Program-made: the position numbers and the translations under genes
Source: Phylloscopus collybita
Taxonomy: Eukaryota; Chordata; Aves; Passeriformes; Phylloscopidae
Length of the DNA: 64,000 nucleotides
NCBI GenBank assembly: GCA_027886175.1
Contig: JAJNNQ010000011.1
Coordinates: 3,286,001-3,350,000, forward strand
Reading direction: 5' to 3'
Shown here: positions 22,136-35,895 of the stretch, in pieces
How positions within the stretch are numbered: the first letter of the stretch is position 1
Layout: every line of letters begins with the position of its first letter
The notes under the pieces: generated by a model
Seen by the model: the letters and a program-made list of their open reading frames with translations, nothing else
The model's database searches: none
What the model was told of the DNA's origin: nothing

Positions 22136-23389
22136 GAAACTCTTTCACAAATAGCAGAAGATATGAAAAGAGTAGCAGGATGTGTGCCTGTTCAGAAATG
22201 GAATTCAATCCTTCAGGATTCCTAGTAGGAGCAGTGGTTTGGGGGAGGGGCTGGCTGGAAGAAAGTGGGATTTATAACATTATGTTCCTTAACGGGGTTA
22301 CCGTTTTTACCTTGCCTAGTTCCATGCTTTATTAAGCTCATTCACTCTGTGATTGAAGGCAATGCAAGTTGCAGCAATGCCTGTAGGCTCCGAACTGGCT
22401 GCAAAAGAATTAAGTCATTTTGGGAAAACATCAAAAATATCCAAAATAATGAAATTGAGGAAAGACAAAAAAGAAGCTCAGATCTCACAAACTTTAGCCA
22501 GGTTTGAAGCGTGACACAAATCAATAAATTAAACAAGAAGGAGGAAGGAATTTAAAGAAATCAAGTTGTGATTGGTGTCATTCAAACAGCAGGTGTGTCT
22601 GCGGGCAAGGTGGACAGAGACCATGGGATTATTATAAAGAGGAGATTTTAAAAAAATCCCCTAAGTAAGGCATGGAAGTGTTATAAATGTGAATAAAATA
22701 AACAACAAATACAAAATTTAGTAGCAATTTTAATAACCATCTAATATAATATTAAGCATATACAAAAATTTGGCAATGCTTGTTTAAATCTGGTTAAGGT
22801 TCTGACAAGGCAGAAGCAAAACTGATCCGGGTATGGGGAGGGCTTCTCACCCCACCTCAGGCACAAAACAGAGCAATTCAAACTACACTGATCTACTGTC
22901 TGCTGATACAGATCCATCAATGTTTCCTGTGAGCTTCCTCCTATTTCTGATTTTAAAAATCTACATCACTGCACTTCATGGCACATGCTTCACTTGTTGC
23001 CAGGGGCTCTTCTGCCTTCTTTGGGTGCTCTTTGGGATGAAGGCTGACAGTATTCCTCGTTGTTCTCTGAATAACCTCTCTTATTACACATGTGTATTAA
23101 GCTTGTATTATGTAAGCCAATACCAAGTTTGAACATTAAAGCAATAAATCTCATATAATTAACAATTTTCCTGGAGTTTCCCCAACTTTCCCTGTTTTAT
23201 GGATAAATTTACCTCATCTTATCTTTAGTTTCTTCCTTTATTCTACTCTCTCATGAACATCTGCAGGAGAAAGGAGGGACCCCTTCCCTCTTCTCTTTAA
23301 CACTGTACTTTTAATTACAGTTTTATTTAAAAATATTGATTACCGTTTCAATTTTGTCAGCATACCTATTTATCATAGCTGTTTATCAC
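22136..23389. other. AT-rich intergenic sequence, no gene recognised
   Basis: Single-copy in this window as far as I can see. A frame at 22833-23132 has a hydrophobic stretch, but no family was recognised and codon pattern is unremarkable. AATAAA occurs near 23141. Probably old retroelement sequence. Confidence 0.35.
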
Positions 23390-23572
23390 ACTGAGTGTCC
23401 CCAGTGACGTCACCCCAGGAATTCCCATCAGGATTTGGAACAGTTTCAATGAAAATTTCCAGAAAATTCCCCAAATTTGTCTCAAACACCGTGCAGGGAG
23501 AGGGGAGGGGACAAGTGACACCAGCGATGTTCCCGATGATGTCATCACCCCAATGATGTCACAGCGGTGACA

Positions 23573-24855
23573 TCACTGTCCCCGCAGCAGCCTTGGGATG
23601 TCCTGGATGGCTCTTTGGCACCACTCAGACACCTTGTGGTGAGCGGGGCCACCAGGGCCACCGGAGCCAGCAGAGGGACTGGAGAGGAGGGTGCGGATGT
23701 CCCCAAGTGTCCCCAGCAGGTGACACGTGGTCAGGCGGGCGCTGGCCTCACACAGCAGCGTCGCCTTGGTCACCGTGGATCTTAACTCCCAGAGGACATC
23801 AGGAGTCACCTCCCTTCTCCTCTTCAGGGCGGCCTGGATGTCCCCGAGCCGGCCCAGCAGCTCCCAGGGGAGCAGGCTGGCTTTGTCACACGAGGCCTCC
23901 AAGCGCCCCAGCAGCCCCAGGGCCACCTCTGGCCGCTGCACACCCCTGGTGTCTGCGCCCTCCCAGAGCTCCTGGAGCTCGGTGGCCTCCCCGGCCAGCC
24001 GGTCCCAGCTCTCCCTGAGCGCGGCCACCGAGTCTCGTTCAGCTCTGACCGCAGCTCTCATTCCATCGTGGGCCCAGGTGGCCCCCGGGTTGGCCTCGAG
24101 GTTGGCCAGGACCTGGTGTAGGGAGGTGGCATCGCGCTGGCCCAGGGAGGTGTCACTGCAGTGGCACAGGCTGCAACGGAGGGTCCAGGTGAATTTCCTC
24201 AGGGCTGCGTGCAGGGACCTTGGGGACACGGCCCGCAGCAGGTCCCCATCTGGCAGGGCCACAGTGGCTGCCAGACAACCCAGGGTGGCCACCACAGCCA
24301 CCTGTGCCTTCAGCACCTGGGGAGGAGACAGGGAGGTGGTGGGGACCTTGTGGCATTTGTGGCCTCCTGGGGTGGCCCCTGTCCCCTCCAGGGATGCCCT
24401 TTGTCCCCTCCCTGCAGAGCTCAGCCGGCCCCTCTGTCACCCCCTGTGTCCCATCTGCCACCTCCTCGTCCTGTCTGCCATCCCTTGCCACACCCCAATG
24501 TCCCCTCTGCCACCCTCAGTCCCCTCCACCCCTCTGTCACTTCCTCCCTTCCTGCCACACCCTCCTGTCCCCTTTGCGACCCCCCCGTGCCCTCTGCCAC
24601 GCCCCTGCCACCCCCTGCTGTCGCCCACTCCTCTGCCACCTCCAATGTCCCCTGTGCCACCCGCTGCCACCCTCTCTGTCCCCTCTGCCACCCTCGGTGC
24701 CCTCCACCCCTCTGTCACCTCCCCTCTTCTCGCCACACCCTCCTGTCCCCTTTGGGACCCCTGTCCCCTCCTGCCGACCCCGTGTCCCCTCTGTCCCCCC
24801 TCCCCGTCTCCTCCCCCACCCCACGCCGGGATTGTCGCACCTCTCGAGGCTCCAT
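23573..24855 (-). CDS. HELX family copy 3 (exons 24820-24855 and 23573-24316), most intact
   Basis: Exon 1 (ATG at 24855, context GCGGCCATGG) codes MEPREVRQSRRG and is followed by GTGGGG. Exon 2 begins after CTCCTCCCCAG at 24317, in phase 0, as VLKAQVAVVATLGCLAAT, and runs 247 residues to the stop at 23573. Shared landmarks are NPGATWAHDG, the spaced Arg/Glu helices, VALGLLGRLE, LLGTLGDIRTLL and the end IPRLLRGQ. It lacks the Ala-rich central insert of copy 1. The GA-rich intron (minus strand, 24317-24819) matches the other copies. With start, donor, acceptor and stop all present, this is the best candidate for an expressed member. Function and localisation unknown; no signal peptide, and likely helical and cytosolic or nuclear. 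Confidence 0.65.
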
Positions 24856-24959
24856 GGCCGCTGGGGACACTCCGGGGGAGGTCGTGCCCGGGTGACACTC
24901 GAGGAACAGACGGGTCCGGGTGCGGCCCCTCAGCCCCCGCGCCCGCCGCTGCCACAGCG

Positions 24960-24976
24960 GGGGTGACAGCAAGGGG

Positions 24977-25016
<40 letters not shown>

Positions 25017-25860
25017 GAGTGTGCAGGCACGGCACCGCCCTAGAGCCGGGGAGGGGACAGGCACAGGGGCCTCTGTCCCTGGAGCCTCTCCAGGCCCCAG
25101 CTCCACTGCAGGGGTTGTGGGTGCGGATTTTGGGGGGTCCCGGTGCCCCCCGGGGCGGGGTCAGTGCTCAGCAGCGGGGCCGTGATCGGGGGTGGCGGGG
25201 GCTGCCCGGGACCCCCCCGGCCCCCCAAATCACAGCCGGGGGTGAAAAACAAAGCTCACTCTTTGGAATGGTTACAAGTTTAACCGGGGATGGAGAAGGG
25301 ACAATATCCAGGGCTGGGGTGTTTTAGAACAATGTTCTCTGTGCATGGCTCCATTGCTGGGGCACACACACATCCGTGAGTTCGGGCATCATTCCAACAT
25401 TCCTGTGAGCTTTGGATGTTCCAGGAACTCTCTTGTTTGGTTTTAACCTCTGACTTGTCTGCAGGACATCCCATAAATCAGATCCATATATTTTATTTCT
25501 TCTCCTGGTCCCACCCTGTTGTTCCACAATCAAGAATCAATAAATTCTTCTCTGGCTTCTGTTTCTGTTTCTTTGGTTTCTGTCACTGTTATCACCAGCC
25601 TGCAGCTGTGGGAAATGACAGAATTGTTTTACACCATTCTCTGAGTCGGTTATAATATAAAAATCAGTTAAAATTATTACATTACAAAAGCAGTTTAGCA
25701 TTGTGCAGTCTCCATTTCAGTATTTTGCTAAGGCCTAGGATATAAAATCGATTTATCACGCTGCCATTTCTGTCAGTGCCACATAAACTGTCTCAAACAG
25801 CACGGGGTGAGGGGACAAGTGGCACCAGCGATGTTCCTGATGATGTCACTGCCCTGACGA
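24960..25860. repeat. Short GGGACA array and repeat-derived spacer between HELX copies 3 and 4
   Basis: Six GGGACA-type units (24975-25015) occupy the place of the long satellite next to copy 2. Then GC-rich sequence to 25250, a block (25330-25600) that is the inverse of 2641-2830, and an AT-rich block (25600-25780) that is the inverse of part of 2500-2640. No gene was seen. Confidence 0.55.
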
Positions 25861-27236
25861 TGTCACAGCAGTGACACCACTGATCTCCAGCAGCCTCGGG
25901 ATGTCCTCTTTGGCTCTTTGGCACAGCTCGGCCACCGCGCGGCCACGGGGGCCACCAGGGCCACCAGAGCCACCATAGGGACTGGAGAGGAGGAAGTCGA
26001 TTTCCCCAAGTGCCACCAGCAGGTGATCCCGGGTCAGGCGGGCGCTGGCCTCCCACAGCTGCTCAGACTCGGCCACCTCGACCATGAAGTCCTTGAGGTC
26101 ATCGGGGGACGCCTCCTCTGTCCCCCCCTTCCAGGTGTCCTCAATGTCCCAGAGCTGGTCGTACAGCTCCCAGGAGAACTCCCAGGCTTCTGCACAGGCA
26201 TTTGCCAAGCGCCCCAGCAGCCCCAGGGCCTCCTCCACTCGCTGTTCCCTCAAGGTGGCCAGCCCCGCCTGCCTGGTGGCCACCACAGGCTCTTCCCTGG
26301 CCTTGGTGGCCACTGCCACGGGGACATCGTGTGCGGCCACCACTGAGGCCAGGGCCACCGACGGCTGCCGGGCCACGGCCACCAGGCTGTCCCCGGCTGT
26401 CCCCAAGCGGGGGGGGTCTCGTCCCGCAGGTCCCCGGCCAGGCTGGTGGCGGTGGCCTCGGCAGTGTCCTCGTTGGTGTCCTCATCGGTGTCCTCGTCGT
26501 CGGTGTCCTTGTCCTCCCAGGTGTCAAGGATCACCTCTGCCTCACAGCCCAGCTGGCGCCACTTATCCTGGAGCACACCCATCGACTCCCGCCAGGCTCT
26601 GCCCGCAGCTCTCACACCGGCCCAGGTGGCCCCCGGGGTGTCCCTGAGGGTGGCCAGGGCCTGGCTCAGGGGGGTGACACCGCGCTGGCCCAGGCAGGTG
26701 ATGTCACCGTGGTCCAGGGCGTCCCGGAGGCTCCAGATGAATTCCCTCAGGTCTGTGTGCAGGGACTCTGGGTACAGGAGCGGCCAGGAGCTCTTTCGTG
26801 GCGCGGTCACAGTGGCTGCCAGCTCGCCCAGGGTGGCCACCACGTCCACCTGTGCCTCCAGCACCTGGGGAGGGGACACGGGAGGTGGCGGGGACCTCGT
26901 GGCACTTGCAGCCTCCTGGGGTGGCCCCTGTGCCCTTTGGGGTCCCCTTTGTCCCCTCCCTGGAGAGCTCAGCTGTCCCTTCTGTCCCTTTGTCACTTCC
27001 TTGTCCTCCCTGCCAACCCCCGCTGTCCCCTCTGCCACCCCGTCCCCTCCTGCCACCCTCCCGCTGTCCCCGCCTCACCGCCACCGTCGGTCCCCTCCAC
27101 CCCTCTGTCACCTCCCCGCTTTCTCCCACGCCTTCCTGTCCCCTTTGTGACCCCCTGTCCCCTCTGCCACCCCCCGTGTCCCCCCGTCCCCTTCCGCCCC
27201 CTCGCGCCGGGATTGTCGCACCTCGTGGGGCCACAT
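25846..27236 (-). pseudogene. HELX family copy 4 (exons 27201-27236 and 25846-26864), frameshifted
   Basis: Exon 1 codes MWPHEVRQSRRE and, like copy 1, is followed by GG instead of a GT donor. Exon 2 begins after CCTCCCCAG at 26865 (VLEAQVDVVATLGELAATV). An acidic insert follows (DTDDEDTDEDTNEDT, about 26455-26515), which no other copy has. An eight-base G run at 26409-26416 coincides with a frame change: the family's middle and C-terminal part (VAVATKAREEP, ALGLLGRLANA, IPRLLE) continues in a different frame to 25846. The usual stop is lost and a short new tail ends SSGQ. It pairs with copy 1 as arms of an inverted repeat. Confidence 0.65.
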
Positions 27237-27575
27237 GACCGCTGGGGACACTCCGGGGACCCTCCGGGGGCGAACAGGACCCGGTGACAGTGGCAGACAC
27301 GCGCGGATGTGGCGCGGCCGGGAGGAAACAGGAAGAGGAAACAGAGGCGGCTCCACTTCCCCCACGCCCGCGGGTCCCCCAGGGCATCCCCGATGTCCCC
27401 CTGAGTGTCCCCAGTGTCCCCAACTGTCCCCAATGTCCCCTCGAGTGTCCCCAACGGGACCCTGATGTCCCCCCCATGTCCCCAACAAGGCCTGAGTGCC
27501 GCCCCCCCCGATGTCCTGTTGGGGACACTGAGGACACACTGGGGCCCTCTTGGGGACACTGCGGAGACATCGAGG
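27237..27575. repeat. Degenerate TGTCCCC minisatellite upstream of HELX copy 4
   Basis: Inverted near-copy of 282-621, built of TGTCCCCAACTGTCCCC-like units. Ends at GACATCGAGG where the LTR-like block begins. Confidence 0.75.
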
Positions 27576-28487
27576 TGTTATAAATGCACATTATAAAGTT
27601 GGCTTTTCACAAGTATTAAAATGAATGCCAGATGTATAATGCAGAAAGTCCTGCTGTATTTCCTTTCTAACATCTTAGAAATGTGATGAATGTGTACTTT
27701 CTTTTTGAGTTGTAAAAAACCTCTTTGTAAAACCAGTCAAACCGGTTGAGTGAGGAACTGAATCAAACCCTCACCAGGAAGATAAGGGGAGAGGATCTTC
27801 CTGCATTCCTGAGCTAACTAGATCAAGACAGCAATGAACCAAAAGCTACAAGAAGGAATTTATTGATCTCCTGGTATCAGAAGAATAAGACATGAAATGA
27901 CTACCAGACACCAACAAGAACTTTATCTAATAAAATGTGAATTTGGTACAATGAGACAAGGCTTGGGGGAAAAGGAAGTCAAAAACCAAGGGAACATCTG
28001 AACTCACAAGAATGTTTGAAAAATGCATATGTAAAAGGTTAATCCTTAAAAGCAAGGAATCTGAAGGAGTGGCTGTGCTTGTGGAGTCTCCTGTACCCCT
28101 CCCAGGTGTGGCAGGGGCTTTCTCCCCCATGGTTCCCTGCAGACATTGTGTGGTCTTCTCCCTGGGTTTCTCAAGCCCATCACCCCCGCCCATGGTATCC
28201 CCTTTCCCTATTTCCCCATTGGCTGTGGGGGCCTGGTGTCCAGTTTGTGTCTCCCTATGGTCAATTGCCCCCTGCCCTGCCCCCTGTACCACCCACAAAC
28301 CTCAGACACTACATAACTCAAAAAAACCACACAATCAACTTCTTCATCCTCACCCCCTCCCTGGTTCGGGGTGGGGGAAAAAAATGGATTGTAGAGCTTA
28401 ATAAAGAGACTTGCCTTGTTTGCTTCCCTGCCAGCGGGTGAACCTCCCTGGACACGATGATCACTGCTGCCACACCTGCTGCTACAG
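27576..28487 (+). mobile_element. Long LTR-like element between HELX copy 4 and ZNF B
   Basis: Starts TGTTATAAATGCAC and ends CTGCTGCTACA, with AATAAA at 28400-28405 in AGCTTAATAAAGAGAC. The first 280 bases match 1-281 inverted. Its right side directly meets the ZNF 3' flank (AAAGTCAACAAATC), also seen near 35780. The flanks are unrelated to each other and show no short duplication, so a rearrangement may have occurred at or through the LTR. Confidence 0.55.
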
Positions 28488-28770
28488 AAAGTCAACAAAT
28501 CTGCTCTCCCCAAGGAATTCCCAGTGTCGGTCTGTGTCCTGATGGATGTTCCTGCCCCTGCGTTCATCCAGGTGCCCACGGGGAGACAGGAAATTGTGGA
28601 GTCCCCCCAGCCAGGTGTCTTCCCAACAGGAATCACCAGGACCACAGATCACCAGGGCTCTGCTCAACAGGGGTCACTGGGGATCATCCAATGCCGATCC
28701 TCCCACCGGGGATGGAGCTGGAGCAGCGCACGAAGCTCTTCCCGCTCTCAGGGCACTCCCAGGGCTTCCC

Positions 28771-30527
<1,757 letters not shown>

Positions 30528-31250
30528 ATGGTTTTGCAGAAAGCTCAGCAGAGGATGAGCACCCACAGGCACTCAGGGGGGCTGCAGGAGGGGCAGAAGA
30601 AGCCCCTGCAGCACTTGGTCACAAAGGCACAGCAGGGGAAGAAGGCAAGAAGGGAGGAGGAAAAGGCCAAGGGGAAGAAGGCAAAGGCCATGGCAGAGTT
30701 TCTACAGCCCCTGAGGGATCAAGCCCAGGGCCCAAGGGGGCCCCAGCACCCAGGGCACCGGCTCGGCCACAAGGACCTGGCAGAGGCATTGCCCTCCTGG
30801 GCAGGGGAGAGCCCACCCAAACAGCCCCTGGCAAGGAATCAGGCTGCCAGCTGCAGGCCACAAGGACACTGCAAGCACAGACAGCAGCACCCTCACCAGC
30901 AGCAAGTCCACCCCTGCAGGGACATGGACTGGGAGGGGTGGCAGAGCTCCCAGCACACCAGGGACCCACCGCACTGGAGCCCTGGAGAACATTCAGGGTG
31001 GCTCTGCATCGACAGGAGGCCTTTCCTCACAGACACAGGGGCCTCTCCAGCCACTCTCAATCTCACACCTAAGGGGGGAAAACGCCAAAAATGTCTTTGA
31101 TTATTCAGGGGGCGAGTGGGAAAGATAAGCAGCTGTGTTTTATTCAACCACTCTTAGCAGATGTGGGGATGGGTTTTAAATGCAGGATTTTTGATTTGCT
31201 CCTAAATGTGATTGTCATTGACTGGGAAGGGATTTGATGGCTAATTTGGG
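30528..31250 (+). pseudogene. Truncated retroviral gag-pol fragment near ZNF B
   Basis: Matches 14744-15530: the Lys/Glu-rich segment and the protease-like DTGAS motif (about 31035-31050), after which the match stops near 31245 within TTTGATGGCTAATTTGGGA. The reverse transcriptase part is absent. It lies antisense to ZNF B. Confidence 0.75.
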
Positions 31251-31439
31251 ACCGGGACCCTCCCATTGTCTGCCACCCCTCCTTCAACGACCCCCCCAAA
31301 GCTCTAGGACCCTTCCCATCCTTGAGCCCCCCCAGTGCGCCAGGACCCCCCACTCACCGCCCCTCTCCCACCCATGGGAACCCCCCCTCACCGCGTCCCC
31401 CCCAATCACCAGGACCCTCCCAATCCATGGGACCCCCGC
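31251..31439. other. C-rich unique junction segment
   Basis: CCCCCC-rich sequence with CCAGGACCC and CACCAGGACCCTCCC units, not matched at the other ZNF promoters. It joins the truncated provirus to the ZNF C promoter. No gene seen. Confidence 0.4.
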
Positions 31440-31726
31440 ACTCACCACGCACCCCCCTCAGAGCCCCCCGGGCCCAGCGCCGGGGCCGCTCCGCAGCCGA
31501 GGTACCCGAGAAATGCCGCCTGCAGAGCCCGCCACTCGCCGCGATTGGCTGGTTCTGCCGTCACTCCTGGGTCTGACTGCGCGCTGATTGGGCAGAGCAG
31601 AGCAGGGACACGCCCACGTCTCGCCCCCATCGCGTAGAAGAGCCGCCATTTTTTGGATCCTCTGTGCGGAGGAGGCGGCGGCGGAGCTCGGAGGCGGCGG
31701 CGGAGCTCGGAGGCGGCCCCGGCGCA
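31440..31726 (+). promoter_or_regulatory. CpG-island promoter and noncoding exon 1 of ZNF C
   Basis: CCAAT-type boxes in reverse (ATTGG at 31544-31548 and 31587-31591), then GAGCCGCCATTTTTTGGATCC and a leader in which GGAGGCGGCGGCGGAGCTC is duplicated, ending GGCGCAG before donor GTGGGAGCC (exon end 31726). The duplicated leader unit distinguishes it from the ZNF A and D promoters. It points at ZNF C, 3 kb downstream. Confidence 0.7.
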
Positions 31727-33279
31727 GGTGGGAGCCGCGCTGGGTTGTGCCGGGGCTCGGGGCTCGGGGCTCGGGGCTGGCTGCGGGCGGAGGGGGCGGC
31801 AGGGGGCTCTGGCTGTGGCTGGGTTGTGCCGTGTCCTCGTTAATATGCACCCCCGTTTTGTATAACATCCGATATTCCTGGCTCTGTTGAGGCTTTGTTC
31901 TTCTTCTCCGTGTTCAGGAATTCAGCAGGATCTTGGCTGAGCAGCAGTCCGTGTCAATGAGTAACATTTTCTGAAACTGATGACTTTCTCTCATTCCTTC
32001 CTTATCTCCAAGTCCCCGGCCCTATCTCCAAGCAGAATCACTCACTGACTCTGTTTTTTCTTCCTGGGTCTTGGTTTTGGGATTATTGTCAGTGACCTCA
32101 ATTCTGAGAAAAACGAAAATTCAATCTCTAGAATATTTTCCAAAAGTTTTCCTGGCCATCAGCCGAGGAACACCCTGCACATTAATGCAGCCTTATCTCT
32201 GTGCTGTTCCTTTACTGAGGTACATACATATTCATGAGTTTCATGTGCTATTTAAACATTCTTAGAGCTTTTGATGTTATAGAAACTTTTCTTTATTTTG
32301 GTTTTCTGCTGTGCCGTATCTATGTAATATCCTCCAGATCAGGTCAATCTCTTTTATTTCTTCTTGTGGCCTCATCCTGTTGTTTCACACTTCCCAGAGA
32401 GCGAACAGTTCACAAACTCTTCTCTCATTCTTCTCTGCTGCTCTGGTTTGTGTGGCCCTGATCTCATCCCTTGGAGAGGTCAGTCAGCAGCTCTGGGAAA
32501 CAACCTGATTGCTTTATACAGTTCTCTGGGTTACACACAAGGATTGGACCATTTTCTATTTTGCTAAGGCCTACAGTACAATACATTCATCCCATGATCA
32601 GTTCTAGAAGCTGTCAGGTGTCTACATCAACATCAAATACTCATCCCACTGCTGCTTCCATGAGTTACACGGTGCAGACTTCAAATGAGCAATGAGGTTA
32701 AATGAGCAAGCAGCTCAAAGGGATTCTAAAGTGCACTGTGCTTACAATCAATAACCACAGATAAAGACCAGCACCCAAATGTGAAAGCCAATGTTCTCAG
32801 GTCATTTTCAACAATTCCCTGTCCTTTTGTAGCCGTTTGTGGCTCAGGAGGCCTGGCTGCCACCTGCATCCCCTTGCTCAGCTGCTGAATGAGCTGCACT
32901 CAGCAAGGTGTCCTGCATGGCCCAAAGATGAGAGTTGCTGTAGCACAGAAGAGGAGGAAGAGCATTAGTTTAACCCCTGGTGTGCCAGGGAATCCCGACA
33001 CCGTGTCCCATTCCCATCCTTTCCACGTTTGGGCTGGAACATGAGCTGCTTTCTTATTTCCTTTGTTCTCTATTTCACCACTTTCCCGTTGTCTTCTCTT
33101 TGCCAACAGCATCTTGAGTCATTCAATTTTCCACACTGTGCTCCTCCTCCTGCTAATGGATAATCTGATCCCATCCCACGGTGAAATGTTGTGTTCTTGG
33201 TTTGAGTGGGTTGGTGGGCCAGACTCAGGGGCTGGATCTGTCTGCTTGGTTCTTATTTGGAGGACAGCCTGTAATGTAA
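31727..33279. other. ZNF C intron with retroelement pieces
   Basis: 31840-31990 is the inverse of 18600-18760. 32190-32520 is a distant relative of 25330-25600. 33140-33290 resembles 42725-42850. Several AT-rich stretches between show no gene. Confidence 0.4.
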
Positions 33280-33660
33280 TTATTGCTTGCAGTGTCCTTG
33301 TGGCCTGCAGCTGGCAGCCTGATTCCTTGCCAGGGGCTGTTTGGGTGGGCTCTCCCCTGCCCAGGAGGGCAATGCCTCTGCCAGGTCCTTGTGGTCGAGC
33401 CGGTGCCCTGGGTGCTGGGGCCCCCTTGGGCCCTGGGCTTGATCCCTCAGGGGCTGTAGAAACTCTGCCATGGCCTTTGCCTTCTTCCCCTTGGCCTTTT
33501 CCTCCTCCCTTCTTGCCTTCTTCCCCTGCTGTGCCTTTGTGACCAAGTGCTGCAGGGGCTTCTTCTGCCCCTCCTGCAGCGCCCCTGAGTGCCTGTGGGT
33601 GCTCATCCTCTGACAGCTGCTGAGCTTTCTGCAAAACCATTCATTTCTGCAGGGACCCAA
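33280..33660 (-). pseudogene. Retroviral gag fragment in ZNF C intron
   Basis: Inverse of 14744-15130: Lys/Glu-rich and Pro/Gln-rich gag-like frames only. The protease and polymerase parts are missing; the match ends at 33290 next to CAGTGTCCTTGTGGCCTGCAG. Antisense to ZNF C. Confidence 0.7.
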
Positions 33661-34736
33661 GCAAAGTCATTCAAGGATAATCTCGATCATTGCAGGTGGA
33701 ATCCACATTTCCAGTCTTCTTCCTCTTTTCCATCATCCTCTTTCTTCCCGCAGCGATTCCTGCTGCTGCTTCTTGCCTTCACCATATTCCTGCACACTGC
33801 CCTTCACCCTTTCCCTTCCCAGCACACCAACACCATCCATCCCCTGTTGTCTAAATCCCTTCTTGACTTCCCTAATTGCCCCCCTGGGTGTCCATGTCCT
33901 TAATTAGCTCTGGGAGAATGTCCAAACTGCCTCAACATTCTCCCAAGGGACCCTTCAGAGATATTTTGGGATCATCCTCCCTTTTGCCAGGACCCCTTCC
34001 TGGCTTTCCCTTTTCCACCCTGCATGGGTGCCCTGCCATGTTTCCTCCCTGAAGATCCCAGTGTCCTCCCTGATGAGATTTTCAGTGCTCTCTCCCTGCT
34101 GACTCTTCCCAGACCCCCCTGATCTATCACTCGTCTGTCTCCTGGACACTCTCGGGTCCCCAGTCAATCCTGGGGGCAGGAGGAGAAGGGAAGGAGAAGC
34201 AGGGATGAAGAACAAAATGGTCAAAGGCTGCACGTGGGAGGAGAAGGTGGGATTGTGCAGGAGATTGAGGAACAGTAGGAGGAAGAGGAATGTGAGGAAC
34301 AGTAGGGACACATGAGGAGGAGGAGGAGGAGGAGCAGGAAGAGGAGGCAGCACAAGGTTCCACCCCTCCCTGGATCTGCAGCCTCCCCCAGCCCTGGGAG
34401 CGTTGCCCCCCCACATGCAGCAGGTGACTGGGGAGGGGGATCCAGGATTTTCCTGGGAGTGAATCTTGGTGTTTCTGAGCTTTATTGGGCTACATGTTGG
34501 TGCTTTGGGTTTTTGCAAGGGACTGAATCTTTGTGTTTTAGAAGACGTTTTGTATGAGTCTGGATGTTTGGGGAGTTTTTGTTCTGTCTCTTGATGTTTG
34601 GAGGACTTTAGGGCTGAATCTTGGTGTTTTGGAGGTTCTTACAGACACAAGGTGCCCAATGATGTCCTGAGAGGAGCTTGGGCAAGGAGGAACCCCCAGC
34701 CTAAGGCTCTCTCCTCTTGTTTTCTCTCCAAACCAG
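33661..34736 (+). other. ZNF C intron, 3' part, with AGGAGG tract
   Basis: Mirror of the 13860-14740 region, including the GGAGGAGGAGG tract (34313-34350) and the diverged repeat with TTTGGAGGACTTTAGGGCTGAATCTTGG before the coding exon. No gene was seen. Confidence 0.5.
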
Positions 34737-35504
34737 GATTTGTCATTCCCAAGGAGTGCCCAGATGGAGGAGGAGGAAAAGCCCCGGAGCTCTCGCAGGA
34801 GGAGGGGCTGCAAACCCAGCCCAGGGAGCTGCGAGGAGGAAAGATCCCCCCTGTGCCAGGAGGGCGGCCGGAGATCCAGCCGGAGCTCAGAGCTGGAGGA
34901 GAAGCCTGATGGAGGGGAGAAGCCCCACAGGTGCTTGGAATGTGGGAAGGGCTTCAGCCGCAGGTCCACGCTGATCCGGCACCAGGTGATCCACACTGGG
35001 GAACGGCCCTATGAGTGTGGGGACTGTGGGATGAGCTTCAGCCTGAAGGGCAATCTTAGGAATCACCAGATGATCCACACTGGGGAAAAGCCCTACAAGT
35101 GTGGGGAGTGTGGGAAGAGCTTCAGAGATACCTCAGCCCTTATCAAGCACCAGGTGATCCACACTGGGGAAGGGCTCTACACCTGCTTGGAATGTGGGAA
35201 GAGCTTTGGATGCAGCTCCCACCTGAGAACACATCAGCGCATCCACACTGGGGAGAGGCCCTACGAGTGTCCCAAGTGTGGGAAGAGGTTTCACACCAGC
35301 TCCAATCTTCTCCTACATCAGCGGATTCACACGGAGGAGAGGCCCTTCCGCTGCCCCGACTGCAGGAAGGGCTTCAACCGCAACTCACACCTCATCAGGC
35401 ACCGGCGCATCCACACCGGGGAGAGGCCCTACGAGTGTCCTGAGTGTGGGAAGAGCTTCTCCAGGAGCTCTAATTTGACCAAACACGAACAGAGGCACCA
35501 CTAA
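34737..35504 (+). CDS. ZNF C, seven-finger C2H2 zinc-finger protein (coding exon)
   Basis: Exon opens after CTCTCCAAACCAG; the ATG at 34764 gives 246 residues with the family's charged N-terminus and seven fingers. Finger contacts (-1/3/6) are R/T/R, L/N/N, D/A/K, C/H/T, T/N/L, R/H/R and R/N/K, different from each sister in several fingers. The last finger ends HEQRHH-stop. In frame after the TAA, GKPWECPESAKSF is a dead eighth finger whose second cysteine is serine. Promoter and exon 1 lie at 31440-31726. Likely role: nuclear DNA-binding regulator; the target is unknown. Of the four, ZNF C and ZNF D have the most complete promoter-to-stop arrangement on one strand. Confidence 0.9.
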   Translation, partial: DLSFPRSAQMEEEEKPRSSRRRRGCKPSPGSCEEERSPLCQEGGRRSSRSSELEEKPDGGEKPHRCLECGKGFSRRSTLIRHQVIHTGERPYECGDCGMSFSLKGNLRNHQMIHTGEKPYKCGECGKSFRDTSALIKHQVIHTGEGLYTCLECGKSFGCSSHLRTHQRIHTGERPYECPKCGKRFHTSSNLLLHQRIHTEERPFRCPDCRKGFNRNSHLIRHRRIHTGERPYECPECGKSFSRSSNLTKHEQRHH

Positions 35505-35789
35505 GGGAAGCCCTGGGAGTGCCCTGAGAGCGCGAAGAGCTTCGTGCGCTGCTCCAGCTCCATCCCCCGTGGGAGGATCAGCGTTGGATGATACCCAGTG
35601 ACCCCCAGAGCCCTGGTGATCTATGGTCCTGGTGATCCCTGTTGGGAAGACACCTGGCTGGGGGAGTTCCACATCTTCCTGGCTCCCCGTGGGCACCTGG
35701 ATCAATGCAGGGGCAGGAACATCCATCACGACACAGACAAACACTGGGAATTCCTTGGGGAGAGCGGATTTGTTGACTTTCAACTGGAG

Positions 35790-35895
35790 ATAATCTTTTG
35801 TGTTCAATCCTCTCTTCTGGTGGCTCCAAGGAATCCTGAATGGTCTTGCAGGTCTTTTCCAACCTCAGGGATTCCACAAATTTGATTTCCTGTGT
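35790..35895 (+). mobile_element. CR1-type LINE 3' tail (copy 1)
   Basis: CAGGTCTTTTCCAACCTCAG followed by GGATTCCACAAATTTG resembles the 3' end of avian CR1 LINEs. A sister copy lies at about 48985-49075. Only the terminal tail is present, no open frame. Confidence 0.6.
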
